DNA of 64,000 nucleotides from Sitta carolinensis (lineage: Eukaryota; Chordata; Aves; Passeriformes; Sittidae). The stretch lies in contig JAVUNC010000006.1 in NCBI GenBank assembly GCA_032173965.1, positions 21,867,870 through 21,931,869 of the forward strand, written 5' to 3'. Below the pieces are notes generated by a model, which had not been told where the DNA came from, ran no database searches, and saw only the letters and a program-made list of their open reading frames with translations. Below, piece by piece: positions 1-11,138 of this stretch (the first letter of the stretch is position 1; the number at the start of each line of letters is the position of its first letter). The position numbers and the translations under genes are program-made.

Positions 1-159
1 GCGGAGGGGGAGCGATGCGCGGAGCGGGGCGCGCCCTCGCCCGAGTTAAACAAAGTCCTCCTCAGAGCCCCTTCCTCGGCAGGGAAGTCGATTTGATAAT
101 TATAAATAAAATAATGAAACCAGAGCAGCGCGATTTCTGCCCCACATCACCACCCCGCC

Positions 160-187
160 GCCAAATAAATAAATAAATAAATAAATA
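160..187. repeat. (AAAT)n microsatellite
   Basis: About six to seven near-perfect AAAT units sit inside the CpG island and make a sharp AT-rich notch in otherwise GC-rich sequence. Confidence 0.9.
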
Positions 188-570
188 TCCAATAACCGAT
201 CCCTCCCTCCCAAAATTGCTTCCCCCCTTCCCCAGCGCCATCCCTGCCAGCAACTTTCCCGCAGATCTTTGTCCCGCACTAGGCAAAGCAGCGCCGGTAC
301 TCGGGGCGTGCGTGTGTGTGGGGGGGGTCCGGGCTGCGTTTATTTTGGGGGCTGAGGAGCAGGATTGCCGGCCTGGATCCCGCATCTCCACCCGGCCGGG
401 GCGGTGCGGGGCTGGGAGCGGGGCTTCCTCCTCTCCCCCCGCCTCCCGTGGTTAAACTGGCGTTTTGGGGTGTCTGGCTGGGGTGCGCTGGCGGCGGGGA
501 CAATGCGGCCGGGGGGGCTCCCGCAGCCTCGGGCCTAATCCCGGCCGTTCCCCCTCCGGCAGCTTTTAAT

Positions 571-640
571 CTCCGCCGGGGGGAGGAGGAGGAGGAGGAA
601 GGGGAAGGTGGAGGGCGGGCGGCGGGGCCGGGGCCGGTGC
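571..640 (+). other. Polypurine GGA-repeat tract
   Basis: A purine-rich run of GGA/GGAA units is followed by GC-rich G blocks on the + strand. Such homopurine tracts in promoter islands can form triplex or quadruplex structures. The structure is inferred; only the composition is seen. Confidence 0.5.
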
Positions 641-705
641 CCAGCGGCGCGGGCTGCCCGCCCCGGGCGCGGTCCCTGCCCGGCCCCGCCGCAGCTGCCG
701 GGCCC

Positions 706-742
706 GGGAGGAGGGAGGGCAGGGAGGGAGGGAGGGGGGGGT
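706..742 (+). other. G-quadruplex-forming tract
   Basis: Seven or more runs of at least three G, separated by one or two bases and ending in a run of eight or nine G, fit the G3N1-7 quadruplex rule with large margin. It lies near the right end of the CpG island, just before the CAGA minisatellite. Confidence 0.7.
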
Positions 743-799
743 GCGGCCCGCACCGGGCACGGCGGGGGCCGGGAGGGCGGGACGGCGCCTGGCATCTCC

Positions 800-1330
800 C
801 ACCGACAGACAGGCAGACGGACAGGGCTGTGCCCAGCATCCCCTCGCAGACAGACAGACAGATGGACAGAGAGAGACAGACAGACAGACCTGTGCCCAGC
901 ATGCCCTCACAGACAGACGGACAGGGCTGTGCCCAGCATCCTCTCACAGAGAAACAGACGGACAGGGCTGTGCCCAGCATCCCCTCGCGGATAGACAGAC
1001 AGAAGACAGACAGACAGACAGACTGGCAAGAGGGTAGGTTGGGCAAAGCAGTGCCCATCCAGCGCTCTCAGACAGACAGACGGACGGACAGACAGACATG
1101 GAGGTTGGATGGGCAGAGCAGTGCCCACCCATGTCTCACGGACAGACGGGCAGACGGGCAGACGGACAGACAGCTGTGGCCCAGCAGCCCGCGCAGGAGA
1201 GAGCTGCTCCGGCTGGGGCCACCCTGGTGGGCAGAGCTGGGGGCGGCCCTGGCGGGGCCGGGCTAATCCCCAGACAGGCAGGCAGGCAGACAGACAGACA
1301 GACAGGCTGACAGACCGACGGGGCTGTGCC
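800..1330. repeat. CAGA/GACA-based irregular minisatellite
   Basis: Runs of CAGA, GACA, CGGA and CAGG tetramers alternate with a conserved non-repetitive insert resembling GGGCTGTGCCCAGCATCCCC. The GCCCA core recurs at about 831, 894, 931, 972, 1053 and 1123, so the period is irregular (about 37-81 bp). Tetramer runs also recur at about 1140-1175 and 1275-1320. In reading frames it gives open QTDR-type and CLSV-type repeats on opposite strands, which explains several spurious ORFs. It forms the right shore of the CpG island. Confidence 0.9.
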
Positions 1331-3215
1331 CCCTCACCCCGCCTGGCAAGGGGATGCTAAATCCCGGGCAGAGCGTGGCTAATCCCTGGCACAGCCGGGC
1401 GGTGGCCGGGGCAGGCAGGGCTGGCCAGGGAGCCCCTGGACGGACAAACAGCCCCAACACCTCCAGCCGGGGCTCTGCTGGGAGAGGCAGGGCCCGAGCC
1501 GCAGCCACAGAGGAGTTATCGGGTCTGTGACCATCCCAGCGGGGGATTCCCTACCTGTGAAAAACACATCGATGCCGTGTCTCCTTGCCTGCGCAGGCAG
1601 GGAGAGGCAGAGCAGCGGGGGCCAGGCCGGCTGTGGCCTTTAGGAACTGCCCCGACATCCGCAATCGGAGATAAAAAGAAAGTTCCTGCTGGTTCCCTTC
1701 CAGACAAATGAGCCTGGCCGGGTCTCTTTGCTCTTCAGCAGCATCTGCCCACCCTCTGCACCTGATTTCTCGCAGGAGCCTTTCATCTCGCTCCCCCGCC
1801 TGCTCCCCGAGCCCCGGCTGCTCTGCCCGCGGGTTTAGCGGCACGGGGGGATGCGAGCCCCCCGGCTGGGGCTGTGCCCACCTCCCCCTACCACCAGCGC
1901 TGCTCTTCCCGCAGCTCCTGCGCCTCCTCGGCAGGCTGATTGCAAAGGGATTTCTGACCGGAGCACAGGGATTTCCGGGGCTTTCGGATTCCTGCCTGGA
2001 GACAGCCGTGCTAGGGGCTGTCACCTCGTTTCCCTAAAGGCTGTCCCTGCAAAGGGGACATTAGTGACACACGGGTTCGTGCCTGTGTCTAGAAAGCAGG
2101 AATGTCAGCCAGGTGCAGCAAGGTTTCCTGGGGAGATGTGTCTGCCCTCTGTGTTTCCATGCTGTTGGTGTGGGTGAATCTGATAGCAACAGGTTGTTGA
2201 GAAGCAGAAAATCCCTCCTTTCGTGCACACTCAGTGATAAACCCTGGGATGAGGTCCTTTGGTGGCAGGTTTCTTGGGAAAATAAATGCTTTCTGGGTGG
2301 AATTGTGGCCATTTCTCAGCCGTGTCCTGTCCCCACACACTGCTGTGGCACAGGGCTCAGACCTGCTGCCTGCACAAAGGTTGCCAGGAGCATCCAAGAT
2401 ACCCTCAGGTCCCTGAGACCACCACTCCAGAGGACTTGGAGAAGATCTGTGCCCTCTGGGGCACAGCAGAGACACCCAGAGACATCTCAGGTGACACTGG
2501 GCACCTGTATTTAGGCAACAAAGCCATTTTCACTGCTCCAGCCTATGATCAGTTCTTCAGGCTCTTTCTGGGCCAAGGTGGCACCTCTGTCACAGCTTTT
2601 TGCATCCACAGGTGCAATGCAGGAGCCTGTGGGTAGCACAACCCTGCCCATAGGTTTTCCTGTGCTCTCTGTCCATCTCAGTGCCTTGTTCAGGTGCACC
2701 AGCAATGATGTGGCAACTTGATTGACAGAGCAAGAGAGGTCTGAGCTCAGGAGGTGCTGACAACCCAATTAATGAGAGCAAAATTCTTCTGAGGTCCTTC
2801 AGCTTGGTCACCCAAAGTGTCTTCCTGCTTATTTGTGTCTGCCTAGGGAGCATTTTGGATGTCTGGATGTGCACAGATGAGATCTGGAGAATATCCTCCA
2901 AACCCTGAGGTTCTTCAACTCAAAGCAAATGCAGGGACGCCAGGATGAGGTAGTAAGACAAGAGATAAAATATGGTGATGGTTGGTTTGCAGATTTGGGT
3001 AAGGGGGGCTGGCTGCAGGTGTTCATTTGAGAGCGAGGTCCATGAGCTCTGGCTCATCTTTCTGCTCCAGTTCTCTGGGATCAATGCCTTGTGCAAAGGC
3101 AAACTTCTGGGAGAAGGGAAAGGGCTGAACCTGCTTCTACAGCCCTGGCTGTGGCTGAGAGGAGGAGGAAGATGGAGTGGGGATGGGAGGGTGTGTGAGC
3201 AGGACAATGGAGTTG
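1331..3215. other. Non-coding stretch, nothing recognised
   Basis: GC content declines from island shore to background. Open frames here (for example 1551-2024 -) have no recognisable domain, no repeat origin I can name, and no support from splice or start context. No transposon consensus was recognised. Confidence 0.5.
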
Positions 3216-3437
3216 GAGAGGCTCAGATTGGGTACCAGGAACAATTTCTTCCCAGAAAGGGCTTTTAAGCAGTGGAAGGGGCTGCCCAGAGAGGTGGTGG
3301 AGTGCCCATCCCTGCAGGTGTCCAGGGAAAAACTGGATGTGGAACTCAGGGCTCTGGGCTGGGTGACAAGGTGGTGACAGTCACAGGATGGACTTGACGC
3401 TCCTGGGCGTTTTTCCCAGCCTCAGTAATTCTGTGGT
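3216..3437 (+). mobile_element. CR1 LINE fragment (3' end)
   Basis: This follows the 3'-terminal CR1 pattern in order: a stretch reading as 'attgggtaccaggaa', 'ttcttcccagaaaggg', 'ggctgcccagagaggtggtgg', then the terminal part ending 'cctcagtaattctgtgg'. It is 5'-truncated, as nearly all CR1 copies are. No ORF2 coding sequence is present, so it is a dead copy. Confidence 0.9.
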
Positions 3438-5129
3438 TATTTTCACTTCACCAGTTCATGCTCTTATGTCTGGTGAAATGGAGGAAAGCTGCAGCCCCAG
3501 CCCCATTTTGGTTCTTGTAGGAGTTTGCAGCCCTGGCATATTTTTGTTGTATTGTATTTTGCTTTTGGACTACCTGTCACATTCTGGAGCACCACTCCAG
3601 ATTTCCTACCTGTGCATGGAGCTGGGAGTAGGCTTCTGTAAATCCATAATTAGGACATTTGCTGTGATTTACCCTATAGAGTCCATAAATCCACGTGTTT
3701 GATATCTGATGAGAAGTTTGGAATAAGCTGCAGTATGTCTTTATGTAACTCAGACAGTCACAGGCTAGGTCAGCAATTGAAATATTTTATTGAAATACAA
3801 CTTTCCAACATTTTTTGACATAAGCGTTATCGAGAAATGCAAATTGTAGCATAATAGTATAACAATATAATTGCTCAATTCCCCTTAACTCACTGCAGTT
3901 CTTTTCTGAAAGAACACTACAAAAGGAAGAAGGTCGATTCCTTTCATATAACTAAGGACTTTAAAACCTTTTTAAAGTGAGTTTTTAATAATATATTTTA
4001 TTTTCATGCTATCCTCCTGCACTGTAGATAGTTTCAGCCTCTGTGCTCAGATTAATTGTTACAGAAGTTATTATATAAAGCCTATTAGATTAAAAAAGAA
4101 CTAATATAAACACCACTGGCTGTATTTTATCCTGCCCTTGCCATTCAAAAAAGCTTCCCAATGGCTGATGTATGAATTATTATCGATGAAACACAGGACT
4201 TTTAACACTCCAGATTTTCTGTGTGTGCTAAGATCACAAATCCAAGTCCATTTATTAAAGTAAATAGAAGTCCAAGGTGTTTCTCAAGCAGAAAAGCTAA
4301 TTTTAAAGCTCAAGAGTGCCTTTATTTTGAGGAAAAAATATTTTGGAAAAAAAAATTCCCATGAATATGTTGGTTTTTGTGACGCCAAGCCTTGGAAGTT
4401 TGTACATTTTTTACTTCAAATGTGACCATTTCATCAAACCTGTCCATTTCTCAAAATCTGGAAGAAAAAAAAATCAGCCTGGAATGGCAAAATGGTTTTG
4501 AGAAATGCAGCTGGACACCTTAGAAAAATGTGGACAAGGACGTTATGGATTGGGGAAAAAAAGTTGACCAATAATCAGGCATTTATGGTTGAGCCAGTAA
4601 GAGAAGGTCCTGCGGAATGAAACTCTAGTTATTGCTCTGTATACTTTGAAATACTTCAATTATCATTGATTATGAATTTATTCTAGCATTGGAACTTCCT
4701 GCCAGTGCTAATGAGTTAATTCTCACCACACCTGATGACACAGGGATGATTTCTCTCCAGTTTTCAGGGGAGGAACTGCCCCTTAAGTGAAGCAAAAAGC
4801 TTGTGGGAGGACAGGTCCTGTTCCTTTCATCCCTTTCTCAATTTTCAAAATCCAGTGAGGTAACACCCACAGCATCTTCCAGAGGAGGAATTTCAAATGG
4901 TACTTCTACAGTCCTGGACAAAGCCTGATTTAGGTGGTTTAGAGACAAATGGGCAACTCCCCATCATGTCCCAGAGTGCTAAATTTCACTCAGGTTTAAC
5001 CAAAGGACGTGTAAAAACTCACGTGGCTGCACATCTGAGGCAGATCACGAGTGCAGAGGTACTTGCTCCAAAAGCCAGCCTCACAAACATTGCCAGAGCT
5101 GCTTTTGCAGGCATTTTTGGCATTTTTGG
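3438..5129. other. AT-rich non-coding stretch
   Basis: There is no gene or transposon I can name. About 3760-4720 is notably AT-rich with many ATTA/TAAT cores and a TTATCGATGAA stretch near 4180, so weak regulatory function is possible but unsupported. Confidence 0.35.
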
Positions 5130-5196
5130 GGTGGTCCTGTGCAGGGCCAGGAGTTGAACTTGGTGATCCTCGTGGGTCCCTTCCAGCCTGGACTTT
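5130..5196 (+). mobile_element. Short CR1 3'-end fragment
   Basis: It matches the CR1 terminal segment: gtcctgtgcagggccagg, then agttgaacttggtgatcct, then gtgggtcccttccagcctgg. It belongs to a different CR1 subfamily from the copy at 3216. Confidence 0.8.
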
Positions 5197-8100
5197 GAGG
5201 GAGCTCTGCCACACACCCAGCCCAGGCAGCTTCAGTTGGCTTCATTTGGCTGCTTGCCTTAATTAGGACCTCCCTGGGAACCAAACTGCAGATTTATACC
5301 CTGGAAACTTTTCACTTTGCAAAAGCTGGAGGAATATTGAGGGCCCTGCCCAGATTTGTTCCTTAGGATAACTGGGCATCCTCCTGCCTCAGCACCTAGA
5401 TCCAGCACACAGGATAGCTTGGGTTGTATGATTTAAGAGCTTTACATGTTTTCTCCTTTCACTGAAACGTTTTCATTTTCCTTTTGTGCACTAAAATCAT
5501 CCATGTCCCTGTGGGGAAGGTGGAGAGGGGCCTGGCTGCTGGTTTCTCAGGGAATACGGCAGCAGTGACTGTGGAAGTGGAACGGGATGTGCCTTCCTTT
5601 TAGAGATAGTTTTTGCCCCTTTGTGTGGCTTGGGAGAGGAAAGGCAAGACCAGATTCCAAATTTGTCAAACTGCAACACGGATCACACAATTCCAGTTGT
5701 TTGTCCCAAAGGAATACTGATAAACCCATCAAATTTCTGTCAGCATTTTAATTATTCTGTGTTTCCTCACTCTTGTAAAAGCAGCTTTTATACTTCCCTT
5801 TCTTTTATTTTTTAATTTTTTTTTTCCTTTTTAGGCAGCAAGCCCCACCTACTGAATCCTTACAAAAATCTTAAACCACCTGGGAATGGTTCTCAGGAAC
5901 AGAATCCTCTTCATGTGGCTGTCAGCTGGGGTTTCCCTTTTTTATGCCCACAACTTTGAGCCTGAACTTCTTCACAAACTCTCATTTGTCTCTTTCTCAG
6001 AAATCTCATCCAGTACCAACCCACTCATCTGCTCTAGACCTGAGTTCCCAACTTCTTCTTCTCTGCAGTTGCAGAAGGGACTTGTCTGGCTGGTGGAAAG
6101 GTCGGTGCATTAATCCTAAATCCTTTGGTGGGGTTTTCAGCACCATACACGTGGAGCTGGGGGGAAAATGTGTTTTCCTTTTGGTGACTGAAGCAGAAAA
6201 CTGTCAGGATAAAAGTGGACTTCACAGAGCTGAAAACAGATTTCTTTTTCCCAGATTTTACAGGTAATCTAAAACCCCTTGGAAATGTGATTTTGAATCA
6301 GTCACAGACATTGTGCTTAGCTGACATGAAGTATTTTATTTTTAGGCTATTTAACTCGTTTAAAAACTCTATTTTTTTTTTTGGTAGGAAAGTGGTGTTT
6401 TAAAATAATAATAAAAAAAGTTAATTTAGAAGTTTAGAAGAAGTAAAAACCCCACAAAACTAAACTAAAAAAACACACACAAACCATGGGCATTTTTAAA
6501 AGCAAGCCTTCCTTAAAAGAACATCCAAAGGAATGAAGAATCTCATTCCCCAAATTTCCCCCATACTCACAAATAGTTTTGAGTGGCATGACACTCAAAT
6601 TTTCAGTGAACTTGCCCTCTATCAAGAAACAAAATAATAGCTTAGTTCTCCCCACCTGCTGTGACGTCCCTTAATTCCTTAATTGCTTTAATATGAGCAG
6701 GTTTGGGTTGTGTTTATACTAATTTTTTTTTTTAAAATGTGAAGTATTGAGCAAGTCTGATCGTTTCACTGGTGGGGAGTGGGTTGAGGAGGGGGGTAGC
6801 AGATGTGAGTAAAACAACTCCTCCCTGCTCGGAGCCTGAAATCCAGCAGCATCCCTGAAACCACCCCCAACCTGCAGCTGTGCAGGGAGGGAGGTGTTTA
6901 CCTTCTCCACAGTGAACAGGCAAAGCTTTTTTTGGGAAAAAATAAAATAATTAAAAGTCAGGAGATTTTTTGATTAATCAAGTATTCATAGAAACCCAGC
7001 CACGTTAAACACCGGGCAGGTTTTTGCTAATGCAGCATCCTGATGCTCATCCTTAAATCCACAAAGGTGCATCCCTTTGGGTCATCCTTCCGTGGGGGTG
7101 AGAGGCGGGGCTTGTGGGGCACGAATTTCCACGTCAGAAATTCGGGAATGTGCTCGTTTGAAGGCAGCAGAAAGCGGGGGAAGCACGGGCAAGGCGAGGC
7201 TGCCAGCAGTGGGGTTGGGGAGGGACATCCACGTCCCTCAAAGGCAAACGGAACTGGGACAAGGACAGAGCATCCCAGACTGTTCCTCAGCCTTTTCCCC
7301 ACATGGCAAAGCCAGGGGCGACTCCGTTGGGATCCCTGGCCTGTTCCACTTGCCAGGGAGGCAGATGCTGCTGCTTGGAAAAGCCTTGTCCACAGCTTGA
7401 GCTGGGCTCCTGTGATTGCTGGCCAAGGAGTGGTGGGCTGGGCCGACTGGGGTCCCAGCTTCCCACCATCATCTCTGCCCCTTCCTGATAAATTAAAGTG
7501 ACAAAAAACAAAAATAAAGCCACCAAATACAGATTTTATGCCTCGCTCTGTTGTAATTAAACATCTTAAAAGCATAATAAAAACCATTATAACAGAATGA
7601 AAAAAAAAATACTGCAAAATTCTGACGTTGGAAGCCACTCTGTACAAACCCCAAACCTCTGTGTTTGTTCCTCTGGTGGCTGAACATCGAGATGAAACAA
7701 ATCTTTTCTCTCTGATGACGGCAGTTAGGACATGAGTAGCCGTGTTAATTAATCAGTTAATGTAATAAACCCATCCTCAGGCTGGCTCTAACGGGTGAGT
7801 GGGAGCCCCTGCTCATCACGCTTCCCGAGAAGTCCTCCAGTTATAAATTGCTGGAAGATGTTTTCGGAATAGTTTGACCTTGTGCATCCTTAACTAGGAT
7901 TCTCTGATTTCAGCTCATGTGAAGTGACTTTTTGGCAGTGCTGGGATTCTGGATGAGATCTGGCACCACTAAGTTGAGTTTGAGTGTAAATTTACCAACT
8001 CTTTCAAAGCAAAGCTCTGGCTCTGTTGGGAAGGGGCTGTGTTTGGCACACCAGGTCCAATTCTGTGAGAACACAGCCAAGACAGGTGGATCAGGCTCCA

Positions 8101-9209
8101 GGTGCCCACAGCTGCTCTTCCACCTCCTCCCAGGTTATTTTTCCAGCTCTGGAGAGCTCAGCTACTCCTGTGGCTGGCACATCTTGCCTTGCTCAGCCCT
8201 GGTTTTATTTTTAAGTTGAGCTGTACTTGCTGGCTGCTTGAAGAAAGGAGAGGGAACAAGCACAAAGTTTGCTTTTGAGCAAGACAAGCTTAATTCCACT
8301 TAAAACCTTTTCCAAGGCAGAATTGAAACTAAAGCACAATGTAAGGCAAAATTACTGCACTCTAGGTGTGCTGTTATTGGGCTGCTACCTGCTCTCTAAG
8401 CCCAGCACCTTTCTAAGCAAAGAAGTGTTGTCCAATTTTGAATAAAGCCAGGATTCTTCTCTGCCATTGTTTCTGCTGGGTTTGGTCATTGCTCAGCTCT
8501 GACTGTGCCTTTTGAAGTGCTGAACTGTGGAAATGGCCAGTGTTGAACCTGACGTGTTGCCTATCTCCGTGCTGTTGACTAAGAGAAAAAAGGGAAGGAG
8601 AATAAAACTCCAGCTGGCTTAGGAGGATTTGGAGTCTTTAAATGGAAAGCAGTGGTGAAACTTCCCCTGTTTTCCTCTGGAAGAAGTGCAGAGGTAGCTG
8701 TAAGAGAGAGCAGTGCTTACTTTTCAGCTTTCTCTGCTTTGCAGGCAGAGTGCTCCTTGTCAGGCTGATTTCTTTGGTGCATCAAGGTCTGTTCACTGGG
8801 CTGTGGGTTTTTTTGGGGTCTCGTAAACCATGCTGGACTGAGAAACTGCCTGGATTTATGGTGCTGTATTACACCAAGTCCCCTTTAGATCCTATTTTTG
8901 TGGTAGATTTCAGTCCCTCATACCCCTGGTTAGTGAGGCAAAACCATGAAGAGTGGGAGCTCTGGCCTGGAGGGGGAATGCTGCACAAGGCACAGCTTTT
9001 CCATCCATATTTATTTATGATCAGATGTGGGGTGGGAGTACTACATTTAAAAGGAAATGGTTTGTGCTTTTAATAAGGCTCTTCACTTACAGCTATTCTC
9101 ATCTAACTCTTGCATTACCCACTGCTTTTTCCTTACAGAGTTGTGGCTTTATGGTCTGCTGGCTCACAGACATGCATCCTCTTAAAAAAAAAAGGGTTAC
9201 TTAAAAAAC
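5197..9209. other. Non-coding stretch, nothing recognised
   Basis: Mixed-composition DNA without a recognisable repeat or gene. Open frames at 7027-7647 (-) and 7043-7501 (+) overlap each other on opposite strands and show no protein family features. Confidence 0.45.
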
Positions 9210-9680
9210 CTGATTGCTTCACAGCAATCTTTCAGCAGATACGAAACGAATGTTATTTCCATTTGCTTTTGTATTCCTATGTATAAAATACAAAAGCATT
9301 GCTGTTATTAATTTAATATGGAGAGCCTCTTAAAATGGCCCAAGCATCATCTGTTTTATTAGTGCCTGCTTGATAAAGCTTCCACATCCTACAGTTAGTT
9401 TGCTTCTGAGGATAAGACTTCACAATATGCACTGAGATTTTGATAAAATCTCATCAAAGCCTGCTAAAAGATCTTTATCTATTTTGATTGGCTTGATTAC
9501 ATTGATTAATGAAACACTGGAGGATTTTATGTGATGGGATTAAATAATGCAATTAGTTTTAATAATTTTTCTAAAAAATTAGAATTAGGTGGGAACAAAA
9601 GGGAAAAAATAGAGCAATGTTCTGCGTACTCTGTTCATGATAAGTCATAATTCTTTGCTTTTCCCCTTGGAACAGTGGCA
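9210..9680. promoter_or_regulatory. Candidate conserved regulatory element
   Basis: AT-rich, repeat-free sequence with clustered homeodomain-type cores (TTTGATTGG, TGATTACATTGATTAATGA, GCAATTAG) and a perfect 9-bp-stem hairpin at 9433-9453. This density of ATTA/TGATT sites is typical of vertebrate developmental enhancers. Conservation was not measured, so function is inferred. Confidence 0.3.
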
Positions 9681-9977
9681 TTTCACAGGCCTCAGATGCA
9701 GGAATGCTCAGGAGGAAATAAAAGTGAGAAGGTTAATATTGGGGTGAATCTTAACTCTCCAGGGTTTTGCAGGCTGGGCTCTTGTGCCAGGGCTAGGAAG
9801 GAGTTGTTGGCCCCCTGAAGGTGTTGTTATCCTGCACTGTCCTCCTCCTTGTTCATCTCTGGTTGTTTACAGGAGAAATGGGGTTCTGGATGAGAAGAAA
9901 ACATGGATAATTTTACTGGGTTAAGAATATTCAGGAATTCACAGCAAAAATCTGAGGTTCTGTGTATAAGATCTACA

Positions 9978-10273
9978 GGGGAGCTGGAGAGGGACTTTGG
10001 GCAACGGTGTGGAGTGACAGGACACAGAGGAATGGCTTCAAACTGCCAGAGGGCAGGAATGGATAGGATATTGTGGGATATTGGGAAGAAATCCTTGGCT
10101 GAGAGGGTGGGGACAGGTTGTCCACAGAAGATGTGGCTGCCCCTGGATCCCTGGAAGTGTTCCAGGCCAGGCTGGATGGGGCTTGGAGCAACCAGGGATA
10201 GTGAAAGATGTCCCTGCCCATGGCAGGGTGTTGGGTTGGGATATTCCTAAAGGTCCATCCCATGTTTCTATGA
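9978..10273 (+). mobile_element. CR1 LINE fragment (3' end)
   Basis: It follows the CR1 3' UTR in order: gagctggagagggactttgg, ggaatggcttcaaactgcca, tgtggctgcccctggatcc, ggcttggagcaacc, then gatgtccctgcccatggcag, ending near the terminal ctatga. It is 5'-truncated and non-coding. Confidence 0.95.
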
Positions 10274-10548
10274 GGGTGGATGGGATCCTCAGCCACGGCA
10301 GTGTTTGCACAGACACACTTTGTTATCAAGACTGTGTGAAACAGTTCAGCCCCAAGCTGCCCCTGACAGCCAGCCCTTCATTCCCAGTGCAAGGAATGGG
10401 GAGAGGGAGTGACAATTTAGAAAATTTCCTTATCATGTCCTGTCTGAGGACAGTGCCCAGTTCCTCTGCTCTCACTGTGCTGGGGGTCCAGAGCAGGTCT
10501 GAATCCCTTATCACTATCTGGAACTTCAATGTTGTTGAAGGTGTTTAG

Positions 10549-11138
10549 GGAATAGAATCTCATAATGTTTGGGTTAGAAGAACCCTCTGGGATCTCCAGC
10601 CATTCCCCCAGCACTGCCAGGGCCACCACTGACCCCTGTCCCCAAGGGCCACAGGCACACCTCTCATAAATCCCTCCTGGAGTGGGGACTCCACCACTGC
10701 CCTGGGCAGCCCTGCCAATGCTTGACAACCCTTCTGGTGAAGAAATTTTTCTTAATATCCAATCTAAACCTCCCCTGGCACAACCTGAGATGGTTTCCCC
10801 TTGTCCTGTCCCTGTCCCCCTGTGAGCAGAGCCTGATCCCCCCTGGCTGTCCCCTCCTGCCAGGGAGTTGTGCAGAGCCAGAAGGGCCCCCTGAGCTTCT
10901 TTTTTTCCAGGCTGAGCCCCTTCCCCAGCTCCCCCAGCCACCCCTGCTGCTCCAAACCCTTCCCCAGCACCGTTCCCTTCTCCAGACAAGCTCCAGCTCC
11001 TCAACATCTTGATTTTTGTGAGTGGCCCAGAACTTCCCCCAGGGCTGGAGGTGCCTGCAGTGCCCAGCACAGGGGACAGTCCCTGCCCTGTCCCCTCTAG
11101 CCACACAGCTGCTGACACAAGGCAGGATAACCCCAAGC
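10549..11138 (-). mobile_element. CR1 LINE fragment, longest in window
   Basis: Read on the minus strand this is CR1 3' UTR running about 590 bp upstream from the terminal segment. Recognisable blocks include the 'agattgg' block, 'aaccatctcaggttgtgcca', 'ggcccttctggctctgca', and the upstream part with the 'gtgctgggcactg' type motif. The 239-aa frame at 10417-11136 (-) is this 3' UTR read through and is not a protein. It lies in the opposite orientation to the CR1 copy 275 bp to its left. Confidence 0.93.

Larger units (their letters stand above)
1..800. promoter_or_regulatory. CpG island, probable promoter region
   Basis: The sequence is very GC-rich with abundant CpG, unlike almost everything after about 1.4 kb, which is the classic look of an unmethylated vertebrate promoter island. 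It continues off the left edge, so its full extent is unknown. No TATA box, start codon context or recognisable coding exon could be fixed on either strand, so direction of transcription is undecided. An AT-rich patch (about 90-190) with an AAAT microsatellite interrupts it. Long open frames across it (for example 316-1266 + and 279-1058 -) are expected in GC-rich DNA and read into the tandem repeat, so they are not called as genes. That the island is a CpG island is seen; that it is a promoter is inferred from the general behaviour of such islands. Confidence 0.75.

Noticed and set aside
279..1266. Long open frames (259 aa on -, 316 aa on +) across the CpG island and CAGA array
   Set aside because: They arise from GC-rich DNA and tetranucleotide repeats. 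They overlap on opposite strands, have QTDR/CLSV-type low complexity and no recognisable domain.
800..1330. CRISPR array
   Set aside because: Repeats are short tetramers with irregular spacing, not uniform 25-40 bp repeats with unique spacers, and the genome is vertebrate.
1551..2024. 157-aa minus-strand frame near the CpG island
   Set aside because: No recognisable protein content and no supporting start or splice context. It could be part of an untranslated exon but this cannot be shown.
7027..7647. 206-aa minus-strand frame
   Set aside because: No domain, no homology I recognise, and a competing 152-aa frame lies on the other strand. Likely chance.
10417..11136. 239-aa minus-strand frame
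   Set aside because: It lies almost wholly in the sense 3' UTR of a CR1 fragment, which is non-coding.
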